The notes below the pieces were generated by a model that was not told the origin of the DNA, did not search any database, and was given only the letters and a program-made list of their open reading frames with translations. This document shows positions 43,933 to 52,462 of a DNA stretch of 64,000 nt, piece by piece (within the stretch, counting starts at the first letter, position 1; each line of letters opens with the position of its first letter). A program made the position numbers and the translations under genes. Source of the DNA: an uncultured Pseudomonadota bacterium (GTDB lineage Bacteria > Myxococcota_A > UBA796 > SXON01); the NCBI GenBank assembly GCA_903875225.1, contig CAIQVJ010000043.1, forward strand, positions 96,292 to 160,291. Reading direction: 5' to 3'.

Positions 43933-45846
43933 ATGAAATTGACCGGCCGTGTGCTCTACCTGTCCGACGACGCTGGCGAACTGCGCGCGCAGTTGGACGG
44001 CGCAGACCTCAACTATACGGGACAGCCCCTCCACTATGGCGTCAACACCGACCTGATGATCTCGGGCGCGGCATGCACGCTCGGATACACCGGACCCGTC
44101 CTGGGCCCCTGGTTCCTGGAGAATTTCAAGGACACCGTGAAGAAGGGCGACGTGCAGCGGGGCCACTTCCAGGTCGTGGTCGGTGGGGACGCGTACGGGT
44201 CCGGAAGTTCGAGGGAGGTCGCCGTGGTCGCGCACCAGGGCGCCGGCGTCGAGCTCGTCGTCGCCCGCAGCTTCCAGCGGATCTTCCAGGAGAACATGGT
44301 GTACGGCGGCATGCCGTTCACCACCGATCTCTCGGTCGTCGACAAGCTGAAGGCCGGCGCAGACGTCGACGTGCGCGGGTTCTTCGATGCACTGCCGCCC
44401 TTCTTTGCGCAGGTCGCCAAGGGCGGGGGCCTGCTCGCGTATGGCCTCAAGCTTCTCGCCGGCGAGATCAGCCCCTGCTACGACGTGAACGTCGCCTCGC
44501 GGCCACTCAACGCCGTGGAGAAGATCATCGCCCGCAAGACGTGGACGGGCGGAGGGCCCGAGGGGATCGCCGCTGTCGGCCCCGGTGACCAGGTGCTGTG
44601 CCGCGCCGGCTTCCGCGGCGTGCACGAGTACACGGCCGGGATGGTGGTGGCGCTGTACAAGGAGGCGTTCGGCAACGCACCGATGGTCGACCCCGAGCTG
44701 ATCGCGGCCTTTGAGGATCACTTCGTGCTGATTGACGAGGCGACCGTCCCCGCGAACGTCAAGAAGGCGCGGCTCGAGCCCGCCCGCCAGCTCACGCGCG
44801 AGATGGTCGAGGCCTGTGGCGAGTTCGGGATCCGGCTGCACGGCCCCGGTCGCGCATTCAAGGCCGGTGTCTGCCACCGGATCGTGGTCGAGGACTACGC
44901 TCGTCCCGGCACGATCGTGATCCTCACCGACTCGCACACGCCCACCGCGGGCGTGCTCAACTGCTTCAGCTTCGGCGTCGGCTCGACCGCGATGGCGTTC
45001 GCCTTCCGCACCGGGCTCATCCCCGTCACCGTGCCGAAGGTGGTGCGAATCCTGGTCCGCGGCACCCCCAAGGGTGTGCTCTCCCCGAAGGACCTCATCC
45101 TCCACCTGATCGGCGACCCGTACTTCCGCGAAGAGCAGTGGCGCACCTCGCCCACCGACACGTGCGTGATGCAATTCGGCGGTCCTGCCCTGGACAACTG
45201 GAGCGTCGACGAGCTCTCCGTGCTCACCAACATGACGGTGGAGGGCGGCCTGATGACCGGCGTGGTCGAGCCCTGCCAGCCGCTGCGGGACTTCCTCGCG
45301 GCTCGCCGGGGATCGGACATGGAGAGCGAGATGGTCTACCCGGACGCCGACGCCGTGTACGAGCGGGTGATCGACGTGGACCTCGACACCGTCCCTCTCA
45401 CGGTCGCCACCCCGGGCGACAGCCGCAACCGGATCACGCTGGCGGACGTGGGCGACGTCGCCATCCACAACGTCGTCATCGCGTCGTGCACCGGCGGGTC
45501 GCTCGCCGACCTGCGGGCGGCGGCCAGCGTCCTACGGGGTCGCACCATCGCCGCGGGCGTGCGCGTGACCGTCACGCCAAGCTCGGCCGACGTGAACGCC
45601 GACGCCGAGCGCGAAGGCCTGCTCGACCTGTTCCGTGGCCTCGGCGCCGTGGTGAGCCCGCCGGGCTGCGGATCGTGCATCGGCAACGGACCTGGGATCC
45701 CGCTCCCGGGCGAGGTCACGGCCAGCACGACGAACCGCAACTTCGACCGTCGGATGGGGTCTGCGGGTCCGGTCTACCTCGTGAGCCCGGCCGTGGCTGC
45801 GGCCAGCGCGATCACCGGCAGGTTGACGGATCCGAGGGACCTGTAG
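43933..45846 (+). CDS. Aconitase-superfamily hydratase with N-terminal swivel domain
   Basis: The 637-residue protein belongs to the aconitase/isopropylmalate-dehydratase superfamily but has the small swivel domain first: GDAYGSGSSREVAVVAH at ~87-103. The catalytic domain follows (~200-637), with DSHTPTAGVLN at ~332 and [4Fe-4S] ligands Cys519 (IASCTGGS), Cys579 and Cys582 (CGSCIGNGPG). In AcnA and LeuCD the swivel domain is last or separate; AcnB has it before the catalytic domains but after a HEAT-like domain that is absent here. The substrate is unknown: citrate, isopropylmalate or a relative. No leucine or TCA gene is adjacent. Confidence 0.85.
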   Translation: MKLTGRVLYLSDDAGELRAQLDGADLNYTGQPLHYGVNTDLMISGAACTLGYTGPVLGPWFLENFKDTVKKGDVQRGHFQVVVGGDAYGSGSSREVAVVAHQGAGVELVVARSFQRIFQENMVYGGMPFTTDLSVVDKLKAGADVDVRGFFDALPPFFAQVAKGGGLLAYGLKLLAGEISPCYDVNVASRPLNAVEKIIARKTWTGGGPEGIAAVGPGDQVLCRAGFRGVHEYTAGMVVALYKEAFGNAPMVDPELIAAFEDHFVLIDEATVPANVKKARLEPARQLTREMVEACGEFGIRLHGPGRAFKAGVCHRIVVEDYARPGTIVILTDSHTPTAGVLNCFSFGVGSTAMAFAFRTGLIPVTVPKVVRILVRGTPKGVLSPKDLILHLIGDPYFREEQWRTSPTDTCVMQFGGPALDNWSVDELSVLTNMTVEGGLMTGVVEPCQPLRDFLAARRGSDMESEMVYPDADAVYERVIDVDLDTVPLTVATPGDSRNRITLADVGDVAIHNVVIASCTGGSLADLRAAASVLRGRTIAAGVRVTVTPSSADVNADAEREGLLDLFRGLGAVVSPPGCGSCIGNGPGIPLPGEVTASTTNRNFDRRMGSAGPVYLVSPAVAAASAITGRLTDPRDL

Positions 45847-45866
45847 CGGGGCGGGAGTCCGCCCCG
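45847..45866. terminator. Perfect hairpin between convergent aconitase-like and cytochrome genes
   Basis: CGGGGCGG-GAGT-CCGCCCCG is a perfect eight-base-pair stem immediately after the aconitase-like stop codon and 8 bp before the end of the convergent cytochrome c gene. It lacks a T-tract but is the strongest simple hairpin of the region. Confidence 0.5.
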
Positions 45867-45874
45867 GCCACCAC

Positions 45875-46198
45875 CTACTTGATGAACGTGCGCAGATAGG
45901 CGGTCACATCTGCGAGATCCGCGTCCGAGAGCTGGGTGAACCCGGTCATGCTGGTGCCCGGGCGGCCCGAGCGCACGCTGCCCGCCACCTGTGCGTCGGT
46001 CCTGCCGGCCCAGAACGCCGCGGCCGTGAAGTCCGTGGGCTTGGGGGTGAGCGCGATGGCGGCGGCCCCCTTTCCGTTGCCGGTGCCGCCGTGACAGGCC
46101 GTACAGTTGGCCGCGTAGATCGCTTTGCCCGCGTCAGGGTCAGCCGCAAACGCCGGGTTTGCGACCGCGTACAGCTGCATTGCGACCATCAGGAACAC
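45875..46198 (-). CDS. Periplasmic cytochrome c (class I)
   Basis: A 107-residue monohaem cytochrome c. A signal peptide (VAMQLYAVANPAFA) is followed by CTACHG, the haem-binding CxxCH, and the distal Met ligand probably in TSMTGFTQL, with the C-terminal helix DADLADVTAYLRTF. It carries electrons in the periplasm; the partner is unknown. GTG 46198 gives the better signal peptide (GGAGG lies upstream), ATG 46189 is an alternative. Confidence 0.85.
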   Translation of the reverse strand: MFLMVAMQLYAVANPAFAADPDAGKAIYAANCTACHGGTGNGKGAAAIALTPKPTDFTAAAFWAGRTDAQVAGSVRSGRPGTSMTGFTQLSDADLADVTAYLRTFIK

Positions 46199-46270
46199 CA
46201 GACCTCCGAGAGTACACCCATGTAACGCTCGAGAGCGATGGTTCTTCAGTTCCCGAGTTTCGGCCCGCTG

Positions 46271-47893
46271 CTACTTGCCCGAGCCCCGATTGCCGCTGCC
46301 ACTGTTGCGCCACACGCCGGGCGAGACTTCCACGGCGTCCGGCGAGCGCGGCCGGAGCCCGTTCTGCGCGATGTCGCCCCAGGTGCTGCCGCCGCTGCTG
46401 CCCGCGCTGCCGCGCGACACCGGCGCAGGGCTGCGCGCGTCTCGACCCGCTCCAGGGCCCGCTCCGCGGGACTCCCAGCTCCCACCCCCGCGGCCACCGC
46501 TGGGCGCACGCCCGCCGCCGGCAGGCCCGTACCCGCCGTAGCCTCCGGACGCGGGGCCCGGAGCACGACCCGGGCTCGGTGCCGGGCCACGCCCGCTGGG
46601 CTCCGGCGCACGCCCACCCTTGCCCGCGAGCTTTGCGCGCGCACGCTCGCGATCGTCGGCTTTCCGCGCCCGGATCTCGGCGATGCGCTGGCCGATCGGG
46701 ATCTCCAGGGGCTCGGGCGGCCGGAAGCTGTAGTCGAAGCCTTCGACCTTCACGCGCTGCAGTCGCTTGCCGATCGCCCGCTCGATCGCCGAGAGATCGC
46801 CCTCCTCCTCGGGGCTCACGAACGTGAACGCCTCGCCCGTGGCCTCCGCGCGCGCGGTGCGGCCGACGCGATGGATGTAGTCGGCCGGGATGTTCGGCAC
46901 GTCGAAGTTCACGACATGCTCCAGCGCCTCCACGTCGATGCCGCGGGCGACGATGTCCGTCGCGCACAGCACGCGGATCTTCCCCGACTTGAACCCGGAC
47001 AAGGCGTCCGTACGCTGACCCTGGCTGCGGTTTCCGTGCATCCGGGCGTTGGGGATCCCCGCGGCCTCGAGGACCTCGGAGAGCCGGTTCGTGCGGTGCT
47101 TGGTGCGCGTGAACACGATCACGTTGCCGATCTCGTTCCGCTTGAGCAGGTGGATCAGGAGCGCCGCCTTCGCGGGCTCGGGCACCGGGTAGAGCACCTG
47201 GGTGATGCCCGTGGCCGGCGCGGCCACGCGCTCGATGTTGAAGGCGACCGGGTTGACGAGCATGTCCTTCGACAAGCGCTGCACCTCGGGCGGCATCGTC
47301 GCGCTGAAGAACAGCGTCTGACGCTGTTTCGGAAGGTGGGAGAGCACCCGGCGTACGTCGGGGAGAAACCCCATGTCGAGCATGCGGTCGGCTTCGTCGA
47401 TCACGAGCACTTCGAGGCCGGGCATGCGCGCCCAGGGGTTCTGCAGGTGGTCGAGCAGGCGTCCCGGAGTGGCGATGATGACGTCCACACCAGCGCGGAA
47501 GGCGCGCTCCTGGGGGGCCGGCCCGACGCCCCCGAACACCGCCGCGCCGGTGAGGCGGGTGTGTCGGGCGAGCTCGATGAGCTCCTCGTGGATCTGGGCA
47601 GCGAGCTCCCGCGTGGGGGTGAGCACCAGCGCGCGAGTGGTGCCGCGCGCCTTGGGGAGGAGGCGGTTGAGCACCGGGAGCAGGAAGGCGGCGGTCTTGC
47701 CGCTGCCGGTCATCGCCGCTGCGAGCAGGTCACGCCCGGCCATGCCGGCGGGGATGGACTGCTCCTGAATGGGGGTGGGCTTCGTGAAGCCGAGGTCCGA
47801 CACGCCCTTCAAAAGCAGGGGGTCGAGGTTGAAGTCTTTGAATTCCAAGTAGATGTCCTTGCCCACAGAGGGGCGAATGTTCACGCCGGCCAT
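46271..47893 (-). CDS. DEAD-box RNA helicase with RGG/Pro-rich tail
   Basis: The 540-residue ATP-dependent RNA helicase starts with a short lead and Q-motif region (FTKPTPIQEQSIPA). It then shows motif I (AAMTGSGKT), Ia (PTRELAAQ), Ib (TPGRL), II (VIDEADRML), III (FSATM), IV (VIVFTRTK), V (ATDIVARGIDV) and VI (YIHRVGRTAR). The last ~130 residues are a low-complexity Gly/Arg/Pro/Ser tail (PSGGRGGGSW type), as in RhlE-like helicases. It probably remodels RNA in cold adaptation or ribosome assembly. ATG 47893 was chosen where the helicase family begins; the reading frame extends far upstream but overlaps the divergent amidase gene there. Confidence 0.92.
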   Translation of the reverse strand: MAGVNIRPSVGKDIYLEFKDFNLDPLLLKGVSDLGFTKPTPIQEQSIPAGMAGRDLLAAAMTGSGKTAAFLLPVLNRLLPKARGTTRALVLTPTRELAAQIHEELIELARHTRLTGAAVFGGVGPAPQERAFRAGVDVIIATPGRLLDHLQNPWARMPGLEVLVIDEADRMLDMGFLPDVRRVLSHLPKQRQTLFFSATMPPEVQRLSKDMLVNPVAFNIERVAAPATGITQVLYPVPEPAKAALLIHLLKRNEIGNVIVFTRTKHRTNRLSEVLEAAGIPNARMHGNRSQGQRTDALSGFKSGKIRVLCATDIVARGIDVEALEHVVNFDVPNIPADYIHRVGRTARAEATGEAFTFVSPEEEGDLSAIERAIGKRLQRVKVEGFDYSFRPPEPLEIPIGQRIAEIRARKADDRERARAKLAGKGGRAPEPSGRGPAPSPGRAPGPASGGYGGYGPAGGGRAPSGGRGGGSWESRGAGPGAGRDARSPAPVSRGSAGSSGGSTWGDIAQNGLRPRSPDAVEVSPGVWRNSGSGNRGSGK

Positions 47894-47930
47894 GCCGACG
47901 GCGCGGGGGTAACACCCCAGCGGGTTGTTG

Positions 47931-47939
47931 TGATACCCT
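47931..47939 (+). promoter_or_regulatory. Extended -10 TGATACCCT before the ureidopropionase gene
   Basis: TGA-TACCCT carries the TGn extension. A start near 47946 would give a leader of about 38 nt with GAGGA as ribosome-binding site 5 nt before ATG 47984. It lies in the 90-bp divergent gap with the helicase. Confidence 0.35.
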
Positions 47940-47983
47940 GCCGCCCCCTTTCCCCCTCCACCGTACCCTGCTCCGAGGATCCC

Positions 47984-48853
47984 ATGAGCCAGATTGTCCG
48001 CTGCGGCCTCATTCAATGCGCCAACCCGATCAACGACGAGTCCGTGCCCGTCGCGACGATCCAGGAGGCGATGTTCGAAAAGCACCTGCCGATGATCCAC
48101 GACGCGGGGAAGAAGGGCGTCCAGATCCTCTGCCTGCAGGAGATCTTCAACGGCCCCTACTTCTGCCCGAGCCAGGATAAACGCTGGTACGACGCGGCGG
48201 AGCCTGTTCCCGGTCCGACCACCGCCCGGCTCGCGGTGTTGGCGCGGCAGTACAACATGGTCATCATCGTGCCGGTCTACGAGAAGGAGATGCGCGGGGT
48301 GTTCTACAACACCGCGGCCGTCATCGACGCCGATGGCACCTACCTCGGCAAGTACCGCAAGCAGCACATCCCCCAGGTCGCCGGCTTCTGGGAGAAGTTC
48401 TTCTTCAAGCCCGGTGACGGCGGCTACCCGATCTTCAAGACGAAGTACGCGACCATCGGCGTGTACATCTGCTACGACCGGCACTTTCCCGAAGGGGCGC
48501 GCTGTCTCGGCCTCAACGGCGCCGAGATCGTGTTCAACCCGAGCGCCACGGTCGCCGGTCTCTCCCAATACCTCTGGAAGATCGAGCAGCCCGCCCACGC
48601 TGTCGCCAACGGGTACTACGTCGGCGCCATCAATCGGGTCGGCACCGAGGCCCCCTGGAACATCGGCAAGTTCTACGGACACAGCTACTTCGTGAACCCG
48701 CGCGGCCAATTCCTCGCCGAGGCGTCGGAGGACAATGACGAGCTCGTGGTCGCCGATCTGGACCTCTCGGTCATCGACGAGGTCCGGCAGACCTGGCAGT
48801 TCTACCGGGATCGCCGGCCCGACGCCTACGCCGAGCTGGTCGACAAGAAGTAG
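47984..48853 (+). CDS. Beta-ureidopropionase-like nitrilase-family amidohydrolase
   Basis: A 289-residue carbon-nitrogen hydrolase. The Glu53-Lys126-Cys163 triad is present (CLQEIFNGPYF; KYRKQHIP; YICYDRHFPEG). The segments NPSATVAGLSQYLWKIEQPA and AVANGYYVGAINRVG are close to beta-ureidopropionase, which hydrolyses N-carbamoyl-beta-alanine to beta-alanine, CO2 and ammonia; N-carbamoylputrescine amidase is the main alternative. The neighbouring dihydropyrimidinase, PreT/PreA and aminotransferase genes favour the pyrimidine role. Divergent from the helicase. Confidence 0.9.
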   Translation: MSQIVRCGLIQCANPINDESVPVATIQEAMFEKHLPMIHDAGKKGVQILCLQEIFNGPYFCPSQDKRWYDAAEPVPGPTTARLAVLARQYNMVIIVPVYEKEMRGVFYNTAAVIDADGTYLGKYRKQHIPQVAGFWEKFFFKPGDGGYPIFKTKYATIGVYICYDRHFPEGARCLGLNGAEIVFNPSATVAGLSQYLWKIEQPAHAVANGYYVGAINRVGTEAPWNIGKFYGHSYFVNPRGQFLAEASEDNDELVVADLDLSVIDEVRQTWQFYRDRRPDAYAELVDKK

Positions 48854-48879
48854 AGACAGAACGAGCCGCGCGCCCGGAC

Positions 48880-49458
48880 ATGCGCCAGACCTCCGAAGCC
48901 TGCCTGCGAAACCGCGGCCCGATCCTCGACGCCCTGCGGCCCCGGTTGCCCCCGGGGCTCGTGCTGGAGATCGCGAGCGGGACCGGACAGCACGCCGCCT
49001 GGTTGGGCGGCGCCCTCCCCAACACCTGGCAGCCCTCCGAACGCACGCCAGAATGGCGCGAGAGCATCGCAGAGTGGTGTGCCGGACTGCCCAATGTGCT
49101 CCCGCCGCTGGCGCTCGACGTGACGGAGGCGTGGCCGATCGATCATGCGGACGCGGTGTTCTGCGCGAACATGATCCACATCGCCCCGTGGGCCGCCACG
49201 CTCGCGCTGCTGGAAGGCGCAGCGCGGGTTCTCCCCACGGGCGGCCTGTTGTTCCTGTATGGCCCGTTTCGGATCCGGGGCGCCATGGCCCCGAGCAACG
49301 TGGACTTCGACGCGTGGCTGAAGGCCCGTGACCCCGCCTACGGCGTGCGGGACCTCGAAGCCCTTCAGGCGGCAGCACCGGCCCTCGAGCTCGCCGAACG
49401 GGTCGAACTGCCAGCGAACAACCTGCTCACGATGTGGCGCAGGCAGGCTCGCGGCTGA
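48880..49458 (+). CDS. DUF938 SAM-dependent methyltransferase-like protein
   Basis: A 192-residue protein of the DUF938/METTL26 family. Motif I is VLEIASGTGQHAAWLG, preceded by the conserved N terminus CLRNRGPILDAL. Other family segments are WQPSERTPE, ALDVTEAWPI, NMIHIAPW and LFLYGPFR. It is a class I methyltransferase fold of unknown substrate. It starts 26 bp after the ureidopropionase gene on the same strand and may share its transcript, though no pyrimidine role is known. Confidence 0.85.
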   Translation: MRQTSEACLRNRGPILDALRPRLPPGLVLEIASGTGQHAAWLGGALPNTWQPSERTPEWRESIAEWCAGLPNVLPPLALDVTEAWPIDHADAVFCANMIHIAPWAATLALLEGAARVLPTGGLLFLYGPFRIRGAMAPSNVDFDAWLKARDPAYGVRDLEALQAAAPALELAERVELPANNLLTMWRRQARG

Positions 49459-49678
49459 AGGGCTGCGGGGTGTGGCACAGGCGGTGTGAACATTGGCCCC
49501 GGTCGACATTGGAGGCGGGGCGCGCCACGACGGCCATCGCGCGCCGATTGGGCGGCCCTCCCGCGCAGCAGATCGATGGGGGCGTGCTCAGCGCGCGAGC
49601 GGTCCTCCGGGCGAGCCGCGGCATGCGACTTGCGAGTCTCTCCTGCATCCGGCGACCCCGGAACCAGGGAGCACCATC

Positions 49679-50383
49679 ATGCAGATGACGATTCTTGTCC
49701 GCGCCTTTCGATTCCTGATTGCAGCCGTGCTGGCCGCCGCGTTCGCGGCGCCGTCACACGCGATTCCGGCGCCCGCCAGGGTGGAGATCTGCCATTGGGA
49801 CGCCGCCACGGGCACCGCGGCGGTGATCACGGTGAGCGCCATGGCCGTGCCCGCCCACTTCGCCCGACACGGGGACAGCTACCCGGGGAGCTACCACGTC
49901 GATGCCGACCGGGACGGCTACGGGGACCCTGCGCTGACGGACCGCTGCCCGAGCGCGGGCCTGATCGCCGACGGCACGGACTGTGACGACACCCAGGCAT
50001 CCATCAATCCGGGAGCAGCGGAGATCCAGGACAACGGCTTCGATGAGAACTGCTCGGGTTGCGCAGACGATTCGTCGGCCACGTGCGTCTGCTACACGGT
50101 CGAGGAGGTCGACGCCGCGTACGCCGCATTCCCGTACGCCGTGTGCGACGATCAGGCCGCCTCCCCCCTGGACTACACGAACCTGACCTTCACCGACGGT
50201 GCAGGCATGCACGGGTTCATGGCCGACTCGTGGGCCCCGCACGCGATCACCGACGTGTACTGCGAAAACTACGCGCACAACCCAGAGTACTGGTACTCGG
50301 CGTTCCTCACGGAGGCCGCCGAAGCAGAGTGCGAGCGGGTGCTCCAGGACTGGGCAGTGTGCCACGACCTGGAGTGCAACTAG
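49679..50383 (+). CDS. Secreted Cys-rich protein with a MopE-type motif
   Basis: The 234-residue protein has a signal peptide (MTILVRAFRFLIAAVLAAAF) and the common secreted motif RVEICHWD...VITVSAMAVPAHFARHGD, seen in surface proteins of many GC-rich bacteria. A MopE-type motif follows (DADRDGYGDP; DGTDCDDTQASINPGAAEI; DENCSG), then a Cys-rich C-terminal domain of ~110 residues (CVCYTVEEVDAAYAA; VYCENYAHNPEYW; CHDLEC-N stop). It probably binds divalent metal outside the cell. AGGGAG lies 7 nt before the ATG. The preceding 220 bp carry no gene that I can support. Confidence 0.7.
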   Translation: MQMTILVRAFRFLIAAVLAAAFAAPSHAIPAPARVEICHWDAATGTAAVITVSAMAVPAHFARHGDSYPGSYHVDADRDGYGDPALTDRCPSAGLIADGTDCDDTQASINPGAAEIQDNGFDENCSGCADDSSATCVCYTVEEVDAAYAAFPYAVCDDQAASPLDYTNLTFTDGAGMHGFMADSWAPHAITDVYCENYAHNPEYWYSAFLTEAAEAECERVLQDWAVCHDLECN

Positions 50384-50414
50384 ACAGCCGCCCGCAGACG
50401 GCGACCCCGGCGAT

Positions 50415-50431
50415 CCGGTCGAGCGGACCGG
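50415..50431. terminator. Hairpin between convergent genes
   Basis: CCGGTC-GAGCG-GACCGG is a perfect six-base-pair stem in the 61-bp gap between the convergent MopE-type gene and the dihydropyrimidinase gene. Terminator function is inferred only from position. Confidence 0.35.
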
Positions 50432-50444
50432 CGCTCCCGAACGG

Positions 50445-51839
50445 TCAGCGCAGGAGCTCTCCAACCCCCGCGCGGGCCACGAACTTGCCGCCCCCTGTCG
50501 TCTCGGCCTTGCCATTGTTCACGATCAGCCGCCCGCGAGAGAGCACCACCTCGCTCCAGCCCGTGACCTCGAAACCCTCATAGGCGCTGTAGTCCACGCG
50601 CATGTGATGGGTGAACGGGTTGTTGATGGAGATCGTCTCCTTGCGGTTGGGGTCGAACACGACGATGTCGGCGTCGCTGCCCACCGCGATGGTGCCCTTC
50701 CTCGGGAACAACCCGAAGGTCTTCGCGGCTGATGTGCTGGTCAACTCCACCCAGCGGTTCAGCGAGAGCCGGCCGCCGACGACGCCGCCATGGTACATCA
50801 GCGAGAGCCGGTTCTCGACGCCGGGCGCGCCGTTCGGGATCTTCGTGAAGCTCTCCTTGCCGAGTTCCTTCTGGCCATTGAAGCAGAACGGGCAGTGGTC
50901 GGTGGCGACGGCGGAGAGGTCCCCGAACTTGAGGCCCTGCCACAGGGTGGCCTGGTTCCACTTCTCCCGCAGCGCGGGCGTCATCACCCACTTGGCGCCC
51001 TCGAAGTTCGGGCGGTCGTAGATCGTCTGGTCGAGGAAAAGGTACTGCGGACAGGTCTCGGCCTGGACATCCACCCCACGCCCGCGACCCCGCTTGACCT
51101 CCTCCAGCGCGTCGTGGGAGGAGAGATGGACGATGTAGAGCGGCACCCTGGCGACCTCGGCGATGGCGATGGCGCGGTGCACCCCCTCGGCCTCCATGCG
51201 GGTCGGCCGGGTGAGCGCGTGCCAGCGAGGCTCCACCTTGCCGTCGGCGACGGCTTCGCGGATGATCTCGTCGATGACGATGCCGTTCTCGGCGTGCATG
51301 CAGATGCGGGTGCCGTTCTCTCCCGCCTGGCGGAACGTGCGGTAGAGCGTGCCGTCGTCGACGTAGAGCACGCCCGGGTACGCCATGAACAGCTTGTAGC
51401 TGGTGACCCCGGCGTCACGAAGCCGCGAGAGCTCGCCCAGCCGGGCGACCGCCATGTCGGTGACGATCATGTGGAAGCCGTAGTCGATCGTCGCCTTCCC
51501 AGCCGCCTTCTCATGCCAGGTGTCGAGCGCGTCGAGCGTCGAGCCGCCCTTGGCCTGGATCGCAAAGTCGATGATCGTCGTCGTGCCGCCGTGCGCCGCA
51601 GCGAGGGTGCCCGAGGCGAAGTCGTCGGCGGAGGTCGTGCCGCCGAACGGCATGTCCATGTGCGTATGGGGATCGATTCCGCCGGGGATCACCAGCTTGC
51701 CGGTGGCGTCGATCACGCGGTCGGGATGTACGGCGAGGTTCGTGCCGATCTGGGTGATCTGCTCCCCGTCGATGTAGACGTCCGCGTAGTAGTCGTCGGT
51801 TGCAGTGATGATTCGGCCGTTCTTGATCAGCGTGGACAT
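50445..51839 (-). CDS. hydA: Dihydropyrimidinase / D-hydantoinase
   Basis: A 464-residue cyclic amidohydrolase that opens 5,6-dihydrouracil to N-carbamoyl-beta-alanine. Binuclear metal ligands are visible: His58 and His60 (DPHTHMDMPFGG), carbamylated Lys149 (SYKLFMAYPG), His182 (CMHAEN), His238 (IVHLSS) and Asp314 (ATDHCPF). The length fits the family (~460-480). It stands alone on the minus strand inside the pyrimidine locus, between the ureidopropionase side and the dehydrogenase side. Hydantoin or allantoin-like substrates cannot be excluded, but the flanking preTA genes favour dihydropyrimidines. Confidence 0.95.
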   Translation of the reverse strand: MSTLIKNGRIITATDDYYADVYIDGEQITQIGTNLAVHPDRVIDATGKLVIPGGIDPHTHMDMPFGGTTSADDFASGTLAAAHGGTTTIIDFAIQAKGGSTLDALDTWHEKAAGKATIDYGFHMIVTDMAVARLGELSRLRDAGVTSYKLFMAYPGVLYVDDGTLYRTFRQAGENGTRICMHAENGIVIDEIIREAVADGKVEPRWHALTRPTRMEAEGVHRAIAIAEVARVPLYIVHLSSHDALEEVKRGRGRGVDVQAETCPQYLFLDQTIYDRPNFEGAKWVMTPALREKWNQATLWQGLKFGDLSAVATDHCPFCFNGQKELGKESFTKIPNGAPGVENRLSLMYHGGVVGGRLSLNRWVELTSTSAAKTFGLFPRKGTIAVGSDADIVVFDPNRKETISINNPFTHHMRVDYSAYEGFEVTGWSEVVLSRGRLIVNNGKAETTGGGKFVARAGVGELLR

Positions 51840-51860
51840 CGCGGGCTCCAGGGGTCCGCG

Positions 51861-51869
51861 AATCTATCA
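51861..51869 (-). promoter_or_regulatory. Extended -10 TGATAGATT before the dihydropyrimidinase gene
   Basis: On the minus strand TGA-TAGATT ends 21 bases before ATG 51839, leaving room for a short leader that contains GGAG. The TGn extension is present; no -35 box is clear. Confidence 0.4.
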
Positions 51870-51956
51870 CGGCCCTCGAACAAACCCCGGCGGAAACACG
51901 CGACGACGCTGTCCTCTCGCGGGGGCGCGATTACTCGATGGCAACGTGGAGATCAC

Positions 51957-52349
51957 ATGGACTGGAAGCTCGTCGTGCGCCTGTCCGGGTTTGGCCTGTT
52001 CATGGCCCTGGCCACGGTCTTTTTCGTACCCCCGAGCGTCGAGCCCCTGCTCTGGCTTCCGATCCTGGTCACGGTCGCGCTCCTGATCGCGAAGTTCGCC
52101 CCGGGAAAGTACTTCCTGCACGGGCTCGCCGTCAGCGGGATGAACTGCGTCTGGATCACCAGCGCGCATCTCCTCTTCTTCGAGCGGTACGCCGCGGGGC
52201 ACGCCAGCGAGATGGCCGCCACGGCCAGCATCCCGTTCCCCCCGCTGGTCGCGGTGTCGATCGTGGGCCTGCTCATCGGTCTCATCTCGGGGTGTGTGCT
52301 GGGGATCGTTTCTTTCATCGCCAGCAAGGTCGTGAAACCGTCCGCGTGA
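51957..52349 (+). CDS. Small four-span membrane protein, unknown
   Basis: A 130-residue protein with four hydrophobic segments: LVVRLSGFGLFMALATVFF, LLWLPILVTVALLIAKF, a weaker FLHGLAVSGMNCVWITSAHL and PLVAVSIVGLLIGLISGCVL. The order resembles small DUF-type integral membrane proteins found in many bacteria; I name no family. GGAG is 6 nt before the ATG. It lies between divergent dihydropyrimidinase and the dehydrogenase gene; a role in pyrimidine uptake is possible but unsupported. Confidence 0.65.
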   Translation: MDWKLVVRLSGFGLFMALATVFFVPPSVEPLLWLPILVTVALLIAKFAPGKYFLHGLAVSGMNCVWITSAHLLFFERYAAGHASEMAATASIPFPPLVAVSIVGLLIGLISGCVLGIVSFIASKVVKPSA

Positions 52350-52462
52350 CGACAGGGCGCCGGAGCGCAGCGGCGTCCTGCGGCCATCGGTAGACCAGGT
52401 CCCCGAGGGAGCGAGCCGCCCCCCAGAAGCCGGGCTAAGACGCCAACGCAAACCGAGGCCCC

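Noticed and set aside
47894..49378. Upstream extension of the DEAD-box helicase frame
   Set aside because: The helicase family begins at ATG 47893; the extension is antisense to the ureidopropionase and DUF938 genes and contains no helicase-related sequence.
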